DNA of 26,374 bases from an uncultured Dechloromonas sp. (lineage in GTDB: Bacteria > Pseudomonadota > Gammaproteobacteria > Burkholderiales > Rhodocyclaceae): positions 1 to 26,374 of the forward strand of contig CALKUR010000002.1 of assembly GCA_937996725.1 (NCBI GenBank), given 5' to 3'. The position numbers and the translations under genes were made by a program. The notes beneath the pieces are model-generated. The model made no database searches and was not told where the DNA came from. It saw only the letters and a program-made list of their open reading frames with translations. Shown here piece by piece: positions 1-7,837 of the stretch; the stretch's first letter is position 1; each line of letters begins with the position of its first letter.

Positions 1-613
1 CGGGGTGGAACACGCCCATCAGGATGTTGGGCGCGCCGGCCGGGTTGGTCAGCGGGCCCAGGATGTTGAAGATGGTGCGCACGCCCAGCTCCTTGCGCAC
101 CGGGGCCACGTTTTTCATGGCCGGGTGGTGGTTGGGCGCGAACATGAACCCAATGCCGGTCTGCGCCAGCGATGCGGCAATGCGCTCGGGCGCGAGCTGG
201 ATGTTGGCCCCCAGCGCCTCGAGCACGTCGGCGCTGCCGGACTTGCTGCTCACGCTGCGGCCGCCGTGCTTGGCGGTCTTGGCGCCGGCGGCGGCGGCCA
301 CAAACATCGAACAGGTGGAGATGTTGAAGGTGTGCGAGCCATCACCGCCCGTGCCCACGATGTCCACCAGGTGCTGTGTGTCGGCCACCGGGACCTTGGT
401 CGAGAACTCGCGCATGACCTGCGCCGCGGCGGTGATCTCGCCAATCGTTTCTTTCTTAACGCGCAGGCCGATAAGGATGCCGGCAATCAGCGTGGATGAG
501 ACTTCGCCGCGCATGATCTGGCGCATGAGCGACACCATCTCCTCATGAAATATCTCGCGGTGTTCAATGACCCGCTGCAGCGCCTCTTTGGGGCTGAAGG
601 TTTCGGTGCTCAT
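1..613 (-). CDS. trpD: Anthranilate phosphoribosyltransferase, N-terminal part (runs off the window)
   Basis: Transfers phosphoribose from PRPP to anthranilate, the second step of tryptophan synthesis, in the cytoplasm. Reading the minus strand from the ATG at 613-611 gives an open frame to the window edge (about 204 residues). It carries the family signatures: the PRPP loop VGTGGDG, then NISTCSMF, AKHGGRSVSSKSGSADVLEALG split over two stretches, and the C-side KNVAPVRKELGVRTIFNILGP region. The C-terminal third lies outside. The start overlaps the trpG stop by one base (TGATG), so the two are probably translationally coupled. Bases 1-300 are about 71% GC by hand count with almost only G/C in third codon positions, against about 60% in the first 100 codons and in trpG; see findings. 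The identification is firm. Confidence 0.95.
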   Translation of the reverse strand, partial: MSTETFSPKEALQRVIEHREIFHEEMVSLMRQIMRGEVSSTLIAGILIGLRVKKETIGEITAAAQVMREFSTKVPVADTQHLVDIVGTGGDGSHTFNISTCSMFVAAAAGAKTAKHGGRSVSSKSGSADVLEALGANIQLAPERIAASLAQTGIGFMFAPNHHPAMKNVAPVRKELGVRTIFNILGPLTNPAGAPNILMGVFHP

Positions 614-1182
614 CAGGCGAATTCCTTGAGGAAGTTGTCGAGCATCTGATGACCCTGCTCAGTCAGGATCGATTCGGGGTGGAACTGGACACCTTCGACG
701 GGCAAAGTCTTGTGGCGTACCCCCATGATTTCGCCGTCTTCGGTTTCAGCCGTGATTTCCAGACAATCAGGCAGCGTCGCGCGCTCAATGGCCAGCGAGT
801 GGTAACGCGTGCAGGTAATGGGGTTCGGCAGACCTTTAAAAATACCGACGTTCTTGTGGAAGACCGGCGAGGTCTTGCCATGCATGAGCTGCTTTGCGTG
901 AATGATCTTGCCGCCGAAGGCCTCGCCAATGGCCTGATGACCGAGGCAAACACCCAGCAATGGGATCTTGCCGGCATATTCTTTAATGGCGGCCAGCGAT
1001 ACACCCGCCTGGGCCGGTGCACAGGGCCCTGGGGAAATAACCAGATACTGGGGCTGCAGGCGACCGATCTCTTCGACGGTAATGGCATCGTTACGAATGA
1101 CTTTGACCTCCTGACCCAGCTCTCCAAAGTACTGAACGAGGTTGTAGGTAAAGCTATCGTAGTTGTCGATCATCAAAAGCAT
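613..1182 (-). CDS. trpG: Anthranilate/aminodeoxychorismate synthase glutamine amidotransferase subunit
   Basis: Class I glutamine amidotransferase that supplies ammonia to TrpE (and, in many bacteria, to PabB). The 189-residue product has the nucleophile in GVCLGHQ (Cys79) and the His-Glu pair in GVQFHPES (His168, Glu170), matching E. coli PabA numbering, plus the N-terminal IDNYDSFTYN. I chose the ATG at 1182, not the in-frame ATG at 1197: it gives family numbering and has GGTGA just upstream, whereas the 1197 start sits beside a 6-bp hairpin (1198-1214) with no ribosome site. It overlaps trpD by one base. trpE is not adjacent; the gene upstream on this strand is an unrelated secreted protein. 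Whether the product serves tryptophan, folate or both cannot be told from sequence. Confidence 0.95.
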   Translation of the reverse strand: MLLMIDNYDSFTYNLVQYFGELGQEVKVIRNDAITVEEIGRLQPQYLVISPGPCAPAQAGVSLAAIKEYAGKIPLLGVCLGHQAIGEAFGGKIIHAKQLMHGKTSPVFHKNVGIFKGLPNPITCTRYHSLAIERATLPDCLEITAETEDGEIMGVRHKTLPVEGVQFHPESILTEQGHQMLDNFLKEFA

Positions 1183-1237
1183 AAAGTCACCGAGCATGCT
1201 GCCGGGCAGGCAGCAAAATTCTTAAGCCGCCATTCTA

Positions 1238-1918
1238 CTATTGGGGGCCTTTACTACAGGCCTTGTACATGAGATACCCCGCTACTGACTCCGGCGGTGG
1301 GTTGGCCTCCCAGTCCAGTAAGTCTAGACCAAGGAACGAAGCGGTTGCATAGCGGTTGCTTTCGCAATCCAGATAAATAAAGCCATCATAACCACGATTA
1401 TCGCTCTCGACGTAATAGACCAACTGATAGGTTTTGCCGCCTGGCACCGACGGGCTATGTTCAACTTCCGGCAACCAATAAATATGCGTTGCCCGTGCAG
1501 GGTTATACGGGTTTTCCATATAGCCAATAAAGGCGACCTTAACCCCGGACTCAGTGGTGAAGCCACATAAGGCCTTTACCCATTCTTCTCCGAAAGATTT
1601 AGGCCGAGGTACATGCCAATCTTTAGAGAGATGACGTGAACCATCAGAAGCAATAAGATGCGTCTGCAGGGTGCTATCGGCACAATTAACTTGAATATAA
1701 AGCGGCTTTATGGCACTACCGTCCAACACATGTCGGCTATAAACCACGCTTTCCACAAATCCGTTAGCATTTTGTCGTGTTTGATAGGGGTCATAAAAAA
1801 CAACGAAGGTCTTACCTTTAGCAATAGCAAACCAGTGCCCTTGTCGTATGACATTGTCATCTCCAGCAAAAACGGTGCCGGCCCAAGCCATCAGGAACAG
1901 GAACAAGATTTTTTTCAT
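1238..1918 (-). CDS. Secreted hypothetical protein with two Adhesin_E-like repeats
   Basis: 226 residues with a clear Sec signal peptide (MKKI, hydrophobic stretch, cleavage likely after VFA at residue 18). The mature part looks duplicated. Residues about 22-118 and 124-224 each have a beta-rich stretch with VVYS or VYYVES, then a Cys in VNCADS or LDCESN, then a Trp in KDWHVPRP or LDWEANPP, then a final Cys (ALCGF, KACSK). Cys spacing suggests one disulphide per repeat. The pattern resembles the surface-adhesin protein E (Adhesin_E) fold found in many small betaproteobacterial exported proteins, but this is judged by eye. The base composition is lower in GC than its neighbours. Its stop is 55 bp upstream of trpG on the same strand, so read-through is possible. 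No good ribosome site is visible. Function unknown. Confidence 0.8.
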   Translation of the reverse strand: MKKILFLFLMAWAGTVFAGDDNVIRQGHWFAIAKGKTFVVFYDPYQTRQNANGFVESVVYSRHVLDGSAIKPLYIQVNCADSTLQTHLIASDGSRHLSKDWHVPRPKSFGEEWVKALCGFTTESGVKVAFIGYMENPYNPARATHIYWLPEVEHSPSVPGGKTYQLVYYVESDNRGYDGFIYLDCESNRYATASFLGLDLLDWEANPPPESVAGYLMYKACSKGPQ

Positions 1919-1980
1919 GGATAGATCGCGTAATTGAGACCGGCGCTTATCTTAATCCAGAAAATCTTCGGACTCTTACC

Positions 1981-2008
1981 TTGACTTCCTGAATTCTGCC
2001 CCTATACT
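1981..2008 (+). promoter_or_regulatory. Sigma-70 promoter of the phasin gene
   Basis: TTGACT (1981-1986) and TATACT (2003-2008) with a 16-base spacer, 95 bases before the phasin ATG. Both hexamers differ from consensus at one position. This implies strong transcription and a 5' leader of about 90 bases. No operator is obvious. Confidence 0.75.
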
Positions 2009-2103
2009 TGGAATTGTTGCGGTGCACAAAAACCGTTTTTGACCTGCACCACCCCGCTTTCTGCTTTAAACAACCCCTGAATTTACCCAAACCGGAGAAT
2101 CTT

Positions 2104-2667
2104 ATGAACGCCAATCTGAACCTCGACCAAGCCGCTGCTGCCAGCAAAGCCAACATCGAACTGCTGCTGTCGGTTGCTCAAACCGCCCTGTCGACCGCCG
2201 AAAGCCTGGCTGCCCTGAACCTGCATACCGTTCGCGAAGCCTTCACGGACAACGCCAAGAACGCCAAGACCCTGCTCGGTGCCAAGACCCCGCAAGAAGC
2301 CGCTGCCCTGCAAGCCCAACTGGCTCAACCGGCTGTTGAAAAGGCCGTGTCGTACTCGCGTAGCGTTTACGAAATCTCGACCGGTGCTGCTGAAGAGCTG
2401 AACAAGCTGTTCCAGTCGAAGTTTGCTGAACTGAACAAGACGGCTCAAGAGTTTGCCAAGAAGAGCGCCCAGTCGGCTCCGTTTGGTGCTGACGTCGCCA
2501 TGGCTGCTGTGAACCAAGCTGTTGCTGCCGCTAACTCGGCTTTCGACAACCTGAACAAGGCTGCTAAGCAAGCTGCTGAATTCACCGAAGCCGGTGTTTC
2601 GGCTGCCACCTCGGCTGCTGTTAAGGCCGCTGGTACTGCCAAGACCACCTCGCGCGCCAAGAAGTAA
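2104..2667 (+). CDS. Phasin family protein (copy 1)
   Basis: 187 residues, almost wholly helical and Ala-rich, matching the phasin_2 family that coats polyhydroxyalkanoate granules in betaproteobacteria. Landmarks are LLLSVAQTALSTAESLAALNL near the N-terminus (split across residues 18-38), YEISTGAAEELNKLF in the middle, then APFGADVAMAAVNQAVAAAN, and a basic Ala/Lys tail ending SRAKK. The start at 2104 is fixed by GGAGAAT seven bases upstream; longer in-frame starts lack this. It has its own promoter and terminator, so it is monocistronic. A clear paralogue lies at 21564-22103. No PHA synthase or depolymerase is in the window, so the granule role is inferred from family. Confidence 0.92.
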   Translation: MNANLNLDQAAAASKANIELLLSVAQTALSTAESLAALNLHTVREAFTDNAKNAKTLLGAKTPQEAAALQAQLAQPAVEKAVSYSRSVYEISTGAAEELNKLFQSKFAELNKTAQEFAKKSAQSAPFGADVAMAAVNQAVAAANSAFDNLNKAAKQAAEFTEAGVSAATSAAVKAAGTAKTTSRAKK

Positions 2668-2682
2668 TGACGCGTTGATCCG

Positions 2683-2700
2683 GTAACGCGGTTGCGTTAC
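2683..2700 (+). other. Short hairpin after the phasin gene
   Basis: GTAACGC, a GGTT loop and GCGTTAC form a perfect 7-bp hairpin 15 bases after the phasin stop. No T-run follows. It precedes the true terminator and may protect the mRNA 3' end. Confidence 0.5.
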
Positions 2701-2720
2701 TGACGATCAAAAGCATCAAA

Positions 2721-2757
2721 CAGCCCCGCCGGAGCAATCCGAGCGGGGCTGTGTTTT
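2721..2757 (+). terminator. Rho-independent terminator of the phasin gene
   Basis: CAGCCCCGC (2721-2729) pairs with GCGGGGCTG (2743-2751). Inside the loop CGGA/TCCG pairs again around a GCAA tetraloop. TGTTTTT follows. The stem is GC-rich and ends about 20 bases before the next gene, so that gene needs its own promoter or read-through. Confidence 0.9.
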
Positions 2758-2775
2758 TATGGCGATAATGTCGAC

Positions 2776-3945
2776 ATGAGCTCATTTGAATTCGACATCG
2801 CCATCAACCGGCAATTGCCCCCGAATGACGACTCCATCAAGTGGGGGCGTTACGCCGGTCGAGACATTCTCCCGATGTGGGTCGCCGATATGGATTTTGC
2901 CGCGCCGCCTGAAGTGCTCATGGCCCTACATGAGCGCGTGCAGCACAGTGTGTTTGGTTATCCCCGTGTCACGACCGATGTGCAAGATGCGGTATTGCTG
3001 CACCTGGAGCGCGATCTGGGTTGGCAGATCGATCCCGATTGGCTGGTCTGGTTGCCTGGCTTGGTGACCGGGCTTAACCTCTGCTGCCGTGCGGTGGGGG
3101 AGTCGGGTGATGGCGTCGTCACAGCAACGCCGATCTATCCGCCTTTCGTGTCGGCACCGAGGTTAAGCGATCGACAATTGCAAACTGTGCCGTTGGCTAA
3201 AGCGGGTGGCGCGTGGGTATGGGATCTCGATGCGCTGGCATCGACGACCGATGCACGTACGCGCATGCTGATGCTGTGCAATCCGCATAACCCCGTAGGG
3301 CGTGTCTGGCGTAAAGATGAGCTGTTGGCGTTGGCCGATATGGCCGAGCAGCGGGATTGGATCATCTGCTCCGATGATATTCATTGCGAACTGTTGCTGG
3401 AACCTGGTGCACGTTATACCCCGATTGCAAGCTTGTCACCGGAGATCGCCCAGCGCACGATCACGTTGCTTGCGCCCTCGAAAACCTACAACATCCCCGG
3501 ACTCGGTGCCGCTTTTGCCGTGATTCCGGACGCCGGCTTGCGTCGACGTTTCGAGCGCGTGATGGCCGGGATCGTGCCCCACATCAATGTGCTGGGTTAT
3601 ACCGCCATGGCGTCTGCGTATCGGTATGGCGTCCCCTGGCGAGATGCGATGTTGGATTATCTGCGTACTAATCGTGATCTGCTGGCCACTACGCTGAATC
3701 AACTCCCAGGTCTGACGATGCAGTCACCCGAAGCAACCTATCTTGCCTGGATTGACGCCAGTGATTTAAAACTGCCTCACGGTCAATCGGCGGCACAGTT
3801 TTTTGAAGCCGCAGGGGTGGGCCTATCGCCCGGCGAGGACTTTATGCCAGGGGCGACGGATCATGTCCGATTGAACTTCGGTTGTACGCGCGCAACTCTA
3901 GAGGAAGCCATGACAAGAATCGCGCATGCCATCCGCCAGCGTTGA
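2776..3945 (+). CDS. MalY/PatB-type PLP enzyme (cystathionine beta-lyase / class I-II aminotransferase family)
   Basis: 389 residues, the usual length for the MalY/PatB (C-S lyase) branch of fold-type I PLP enzymes. The N-terminus has the branch hallmarks DSIKWGRY and LPMWVADMDFAAPP. CNPHNPVGRVW is the substrate/cofactor Asn region, SDDIHCELL holds the Asp that contacts the PLP pyridine nitrogen, and Lys236 in APSKTYNIPG is the Schiff-base lysine. VRLNFGCTR near the end carries the carboxylate-binding Arg. Members cleave cystathionine or cysteine conjugates; some act as aminotransferases, so the substrate is not set by sequence. The start has no good Shine-Dalgarno. The stop is three bases from the convergent decarboxylase stop. 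Confidence 0.88.
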   Translation: MSSFEFDIAINRQLPPNDDSIKWGRYAGRDILPMWVADMDFAAPPEVLMALHERVQHSVFGYPRVTTDVQDAVLLHLERDLGWQIDPDWLVWLPGLVTGLNLCCRAVGESGDGVVTATPIYPPFVSAPRLSDRQLQTVPLAKAGGAWVWDLDALASTTDARTRMLMLCNPHNPVGRVWRKDELLALADMAEQRDWIICSDDIHCELLLEPGARYTPIASLSPEIAQRTITLLAPSKTYNIPGLGAAFAVIPDAGLRRRFERVMAGIVPHINVLGYTAMASAYRYGVPWRDAMLDYLRTNRDLLATTLNQLPGLTMQSPEATYLAWIDASDLKLPHGQSAAQFFEAAGVGLSPGEDFMPGATDHVRLNFGCTRATLEEAMTRIAHAIRQR

Positions 3946-3948
3946 TGC

Positions 3949-5592
3949 CTAGATCTTTTTGCGCAGAGCGTCCGTCAAGCGAATGAGTGCCGGGCTGTAT
4001 TTTCCGTGAGGGATCCGCGCACGAATGATCGTCAGACCATCGAATGCGACAGCGCTCTGTAGCGCTTCGTGCAGTTCCTGTTCGGTCTCGCAGAGAAAAC
4101 CCTGGCCCGTTCCAAAGGCGAGGGGCAGTTTTTCTGCCAGTAACGGTGGCACATCATTAAAAGGGCCATCCATCATGGGGCGTTGTGTTCCGTAACCGCC
4201 GTTGTCGGCAATCACGACGATGGGTTTGACACCGTGATGAACGGCGCTCAGTAGCTCCAAGCCGGTCATGAGAAATGCGCCATCGCCGACGAGCACAACG
4301 GGTCGACGCGTAGGGTCTGCCAGGCCGGCACCCAGTGCCGCCGGAACGGCGTAGCCCATCGTAGCGTAATAGGCGCTGGAAAGCGCCCAGGCGGGTGCCG
4401 GTAGTTCGACCGAGGCGAATAGACTGTCGCCGGGTTCAATGAGTAGACCGAAGCGGTCGTCAATCACCGACGAAACACAGTCCATGATTCGTTCGACAGA
4501 GAGCAGGGTATTGTTATCAGCGGGGGCGAAACTGGGGCTCAGGTGGGGTTCTTGACCCTGCAAGTGATAGCCACGCTCGGTGGCGGCTTTGATTAGTGCC
4601 GGTAAGAAAGCCCAGAGCGGGACTTCCGGATAGCTGTGATAACCGATATGGACCTGCGTGTCGGTACATTCAATCAGATGACCACGCTCAATATGCTGGG
4701 TGAAACCGCCCATCACCAAATCGGCAAAAGGCACGCCAAAGGTGATGAGTGGCTCCGCCTGCTCGACACGCGCCACCACATGAACAGGGCTGACCGCACC
4801 CATATATACCCCGAGCGATAAGGGGTGGCGTTCCGAGATCGCGCCTTTGGAGAGGGAGGTGGTCGCCATGGGAACGCCAAATTTTTCGACGAAAGTGAGC
4901 AACGCTTCACCCAGATGGCGGCGTACGCTCATCACACCGGCAATGGCGACTGGGGTGTTTGCAGCCGCCAGCAGGTCTAATGTTTCCTTGACGGCCAGTT
5001 CCAGTCGCTTTGGCTGTACGGGTGGCAGATCGATCTGTAAGGGTTCCGGACGATCGACGATGGGGATGTCGACCATATCTCTCGGGATCTCGATGTAGCC
5101 CGGACGCTGATTGGCGAACATCTCGCTAAGCACACGATCTATTTCTTCCGTTGCGGTCAGCGGGTTGGTGATCACCGCCTGTGCAATGGTGATGTCACGG
5201 AAAATGTCGAGTTGTGTATCGAAGTTTTTGACCTTGTGGTGCAGCATGGGGTCACCCTGGCGTTCTTTCATGCCTGGCGCACCGCTGATAATGAGTAGGG
5301 GCACTTGTTCGGCCCAAGCGCCTGCCGTTGCATTCACGACCTTGAGACCACCGACAGAGTAGGTCACGGCGCAAACGCCAAAGCCGCGAAGACGTGCGTA
5401 GGCATCGGCAGCAAAAGCCGCACCTTGTTCATCGGCAGCGACACAGATCGGAAAGCCCAGGTCAACGATGTGGCCAAAGAGGCGGAGTGCGAAATCCCCC
5501 ACAATGCCGAAACCCTGATCGATGCCCTGTTCTTTGAACCGTCGGACAAGAAACTCGGGGATGGTCGTCGCGTTCTTCGGGTCGATCTGCAT
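3949..5592 (-). CDS. Thiamine-diphosphate 2-oxoacid decarboxylase (indolepyruvate/pyruvate decarboxylase-like)
   Basis: 547 residues with the three-domain architecture of the pyruvate/indolepyruvate decarboxylase family. GDF (Asp33), the ThDP-activating Glu55 in ADEQGAAFAADAYAR, and the His118-His119 pair in DPMLHHKV correspond to Asp27, Glu50 and His113-His114 of Zymomonas PDC. The ThDP/Mg motif runs from GDG (436-438) to Asn464. At the place of PDC Glu473 (GYTIE) this protein reads GYGTQ, with Gln470 (codon CAA at 4185-4183). It probably turns a 2-oxoacid into the aldehyde plus CO2; the substrate is unknown. It follows the GT-C gene by 18 bases, so it looks like the last gene of that operon, and it converges with the PLP enzyme. 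Confidence 0.88.
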   Translation of the reverse strand: MQIDPKNATTIPEFLVRRFKEQGIDQGFGIVGDFALRLFGHIVDLGFPICVAADEQGAAFAADAYARLRGFGVCAVTYSVGGLKVVNATAGAWAEQVPLLIISGAPGMKERQGDPMLHHKVKNFDTQLDIFRDITIAQAVITNPLTATEEIDRVLSEMFANQRPGYIEIPRDMVDIPIVDRPEPLQIDLPPVQPKRLELAVKETLDLLAAANTPVAIAGVMSVRRHLGEALLTFVEKFGVPMATTSLSKGAISERHPLSLGVYMGAVSPVHVVARVEQAEPLITFGVPFADLVMGGFTQHIERGHLIECTDTQVHIGYHSYPEVPLWAFLPALIKAATERGYHLQGQEPHLSPSFAPADNNTLLSVERIMDCVSSVIDDRFGLLIEPGDSLFASVELPAPAWALSSAYYATMGYAVPAALGAGLADPTRRPVVLVGDGAFLMTGLELLSAVHHGVKPIVVIADNGGYGTQRPMMDGPFNDVPPLLAEKLPLAFGTGQGFLCETEQELHEALQSAVAFDGLTIIRARIPHGKYSPALIRLTDALRKKI

Positions 5593-5610
5593 GTTGGTCT
5601 CGTAACGGGG

Positions 5611-7332
5611 TTATCGGTTATCGATCAGCACTTCGCGTAGGAACAGATGCCGCGCCACTTCACCTTGCAGCATGGCTTTGATTTCATCATCAGTTTGACG
5701 GCCGCGCAGTTCCAATCGCTCACCGAGGATCCGGCAATCCGAGCAGACGGGTTTGTTGAGCGGTTGCTGGATAATCAGTAGCGGGTAACGTTCGCGCAGA
5801 ATATGTAAGGGGATACCGGCATCGTCGCGATAGCCGCGGATATGGGCGCCAGGCAACAGGAATCGATACTGCTCGTAAGCCGCGTTGAAACTATAGGGCA
5901 CCCATATGGTTTGGCCAGTCACCTGTTTCTGAGTCGCTTCTGTGTAGCGGCCTCTGGGTCCGTCAAACACACCGAGAAAGCCGGTCAGTGTGAGGTAGGC
6001 CGCAAAGACCGCCGGCAGCGTGAGCCAGGGCAACAGGCGCGGGATCAGCAAAGACAGCAGCAGCGTGGCGAGCACAATCACCAGTAGCACCGCCACAGTA
6101 CCGCTGTAAATTGGCTGGCCGACATCGTGTTGCAGTAGCCAGCCCAAGTAACCAATGGCTGCAATGACGAGGGTGCAGATCAGTGTGGTGATGAATAGAA
6201 CCCAGCGGCTCAGTCTGAACCAGGATAACGCGATCAGTACGGCCAGTGCTGGCATCGCTTCCAACAGGTAACGGCTGGAACGCTGGCTGGGGAAGCAAAA
6301 CACCACAAACAGAATCAGCACCCACCACCACAGGTATTTTTCATCGTCAGTGAAGTCATTGCGTCGAAGCAAGCGCCAGACGCCGAGCGCCATCGTGGCC
6401 AATACAACCACTGCCAACAGGCCGGCGTTGAGCGCGTATCCGGTGGCCAAAACCCAGATGCTGCCATCTCCCCAGAACATCTTGGCGAGATAGCTCGGGC
6501 CATGCGGGTCAAACTTGCCGGCGTTTTCGCCGATGACGAATTCATTCCAGATGGCTTGCGGGTCCGGGTCAAGCGCAAACCACAAGGCAAAGATGCCGAG
6601 TGAGAGCAGGGCAATCAGAATGAGTTTGTAGGCATCACGTTTTAGAAACTCGCCTGGACGGAAGTGCCGGGAACGCCAGTACCAAAAAGCCAATCCCAGA
6701 CCCACCGGTAGCAGTAAGGCGAAGGATTTGTAGAGGAGCCCGATGCCGACGCTAATGCCGATTAGGAATGGCACGCCCCAGGCCGAATCAAAGGCTTTCT
6801 TGCCTTGGTATAAAAGCAGGAAGAAGGGCAGGAATAGCCAGAAAATTTCCCCGGCATTCGTTAGGAAGGGCCGGCCGAAGCGATAGGTGCTGAAGAAGGC
6901 TAGCCACAGAATAGCCGCCAATAAACCGGTGGTGACCTTGCGTTGACCGCACTTCCAACCGAGTAGACCGACCAGCACGGCGGTTGCTAGGGTGTACAGC
7001 ACGTTCGGGTAACGCAGATGCCACAGTGTCCACTCATGTCCCCAGTGCGTACTCAACACCCCTTGCCAGAAGAGCATCGGTGGTTTGGTATTGCGCATAT
7101 TTTCCAGCGTCGACTGCAGTGGCAGCAGGTGACCGCTCTCGGCCGTCAGGCGAGTGATGTGCGCGTAGGGAAACTCATCCCCGTTCTTCGGAATCTGCAG
7201 ACTGTCCAGACCAAAGAAGTACGTGACGATGGCCAGGGCCAACACGCTGAGCAGACCGAGAATCGCCCATAGCGAATCCGAGACGGCATCGTGTGGCCGC
7301 GATGAGAACTGGCGGGTGGCCTTACGCGTCAT
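5611..7332 (-). CDS. ArnT/PMT-like GT-C glycosyltransferase, integral membrane
   Basis: 573 residues with about 11-13 hydrophobic segments and a C-terminal periplasmic domain (about 440-573). After TM1 the first periplasmic loop has KNGDEFPYAH; the acidic pair Asp52-Glu53 is where GT-C enzymes of the PMT/ArnT type place their catalytic or metal-binding acid. NTKPPMLFW and WHLRYPNVLY follow, as in ArnT-like proteins. Such enzymes move a sugar from polyprenyl phosphate to lipid A, protein or another glycan on the outer face of the inner membrane. It overlaps the upstream GtrA gene by 11 bases. Context of GtrA and GT9 supports an envelope-glycan role; donor and acceptor cannot be read from sequence. 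Confidence 0.88.
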   Translation of the reverse strand: MTRKATRQFSSRPHDAVSDSLWAILGLLSVLALAIVTYFFGLDSLQIPKNGDEFPYAHITRLTAESGHLLPLQSTLENMRNTKPPMLFWQGVLSTHWGHEWTLWHLRYPNVLYTLATAVLVGLLGWKCGQRKVTTGLLAAILWLAFFSTYRFGRPFLTNAGEIFWLFLPFFLLLYQGKKAFDSAWGVPFLIGISVGIGLLYKSFALLLPVGLGLAFWYWRSRHFRPGEFLKRDAYKLILIALLSLGIFALWFALDPDPQAIWNEFVIGENAGKFDPHGPSYLAKMFWGDGSIWVLATGYALNAGLLAVVVLATMALGVWRLLRRNDFTDDEKYLWWWVLILFVVFCFPSQRSSRYLLEAMPALAVLIALSWFRLSRWVLFITTLICTLVIAAIGYLGWLLQHDVGQPIYSGTVAVLLVIVLATLLLSLLIPRLLPWLTLPAVFAAYLTLTGFLGVFDGPRGRYTEATQKQVTGQTIWVPYSFNAAYEQYRFLLPGAHIRGYRDDAGIPLHILRERYPLLIIQQPLNKPVCSDCRILGERLELRGRQTDDEIKAMLQGEVARHLFLREVLIDNR

Positions 7333-7819
7333 TCGGATCAGGCTGACGACTTTGACGGTTCAGCTTGAGCCGACCGAAAGTCCACAGATCATTGGCGACA
7401 AAATTGAAGAGGCTGGCGATGACCACGGCGATCAGATTGGCCAGTAAGTAATGCAGGAACAACGCAAAAAAGTTGGTGAGGCCGATCTGGATCGCCGTGC
7501 CGACCCAGCAGGCCAGGGCATACTGACCGAATTGTACGAACAGCGTGGTCGTGCGCAACGATTTACGATCATGCCAGGTCCAACGGCGATTCCAGGTGAA
7601 GTTGCTGATGGTGGCGATTAGAATCGCAAAGGCCAAGGAGATATTGAGGCGTAGCGTTTCCTGGACAATATGGCGGAACAGAAACTCCTGGCCCAGATAC
7701 AGCATGCTGAGGTTGACCACCACGCCCGAGGCACCGACGATGCCGAACTTGATAAAACGGGGGCGGAACAACGGCCCGATCAGCGGCAGTTGTTGCAGTG
7801 TCTGAATCAATGGGTGCAT
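7322..7819 (-). CDS. GtrA family membrane protein (probable polyprenyl-phosphate-sugar flippase)
   Basis: 165 residues with four predicted transmembrane helices: about 24-46, 58-80, 97-120 and 123-145. RFIKFGIVGASGVVVNLSML is the family's first helix, SNFTWNRRWTW its conserved cytoplasmic loop, and ASLFNFVANDLWTFG its last helix. GtrA proteins move undecaprenyl-phosphate-linked sugars across the inner membrane for a partner GT-C transferase. The 11-base overlap with the GT-C gene downstream fits a paired flippase and transferase. A usual third partner, a GtrB-type polyprenyl-phosphate sugar synthase, is not seen in the window. Confidence 0.9.
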   Translation of the reverse strand: MHPLIQTLQQLPLIGPLFRPRFIKFGIVGASGVVVNLSMLYLGQEFLFRHIVQETLRLNISLAFAILIATISNFTWNRRWTWHDRKSLRTTTLFVQFGQYALACWVGTAIQIGLTNFFALFLHYLLANLIAVVIASLFNFVANDLWTFGRLKLNRQSRQPDPNDA

Positions 7820-7837
7820 CGATAACGACGGGTGCGA

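Noticed and set aside
649..1272. Plus-strand open frame (207 residues) opposite trpG
   Set aside because: Antisense to a clear glutamine amidotransferase; no domain and no ribosome site.
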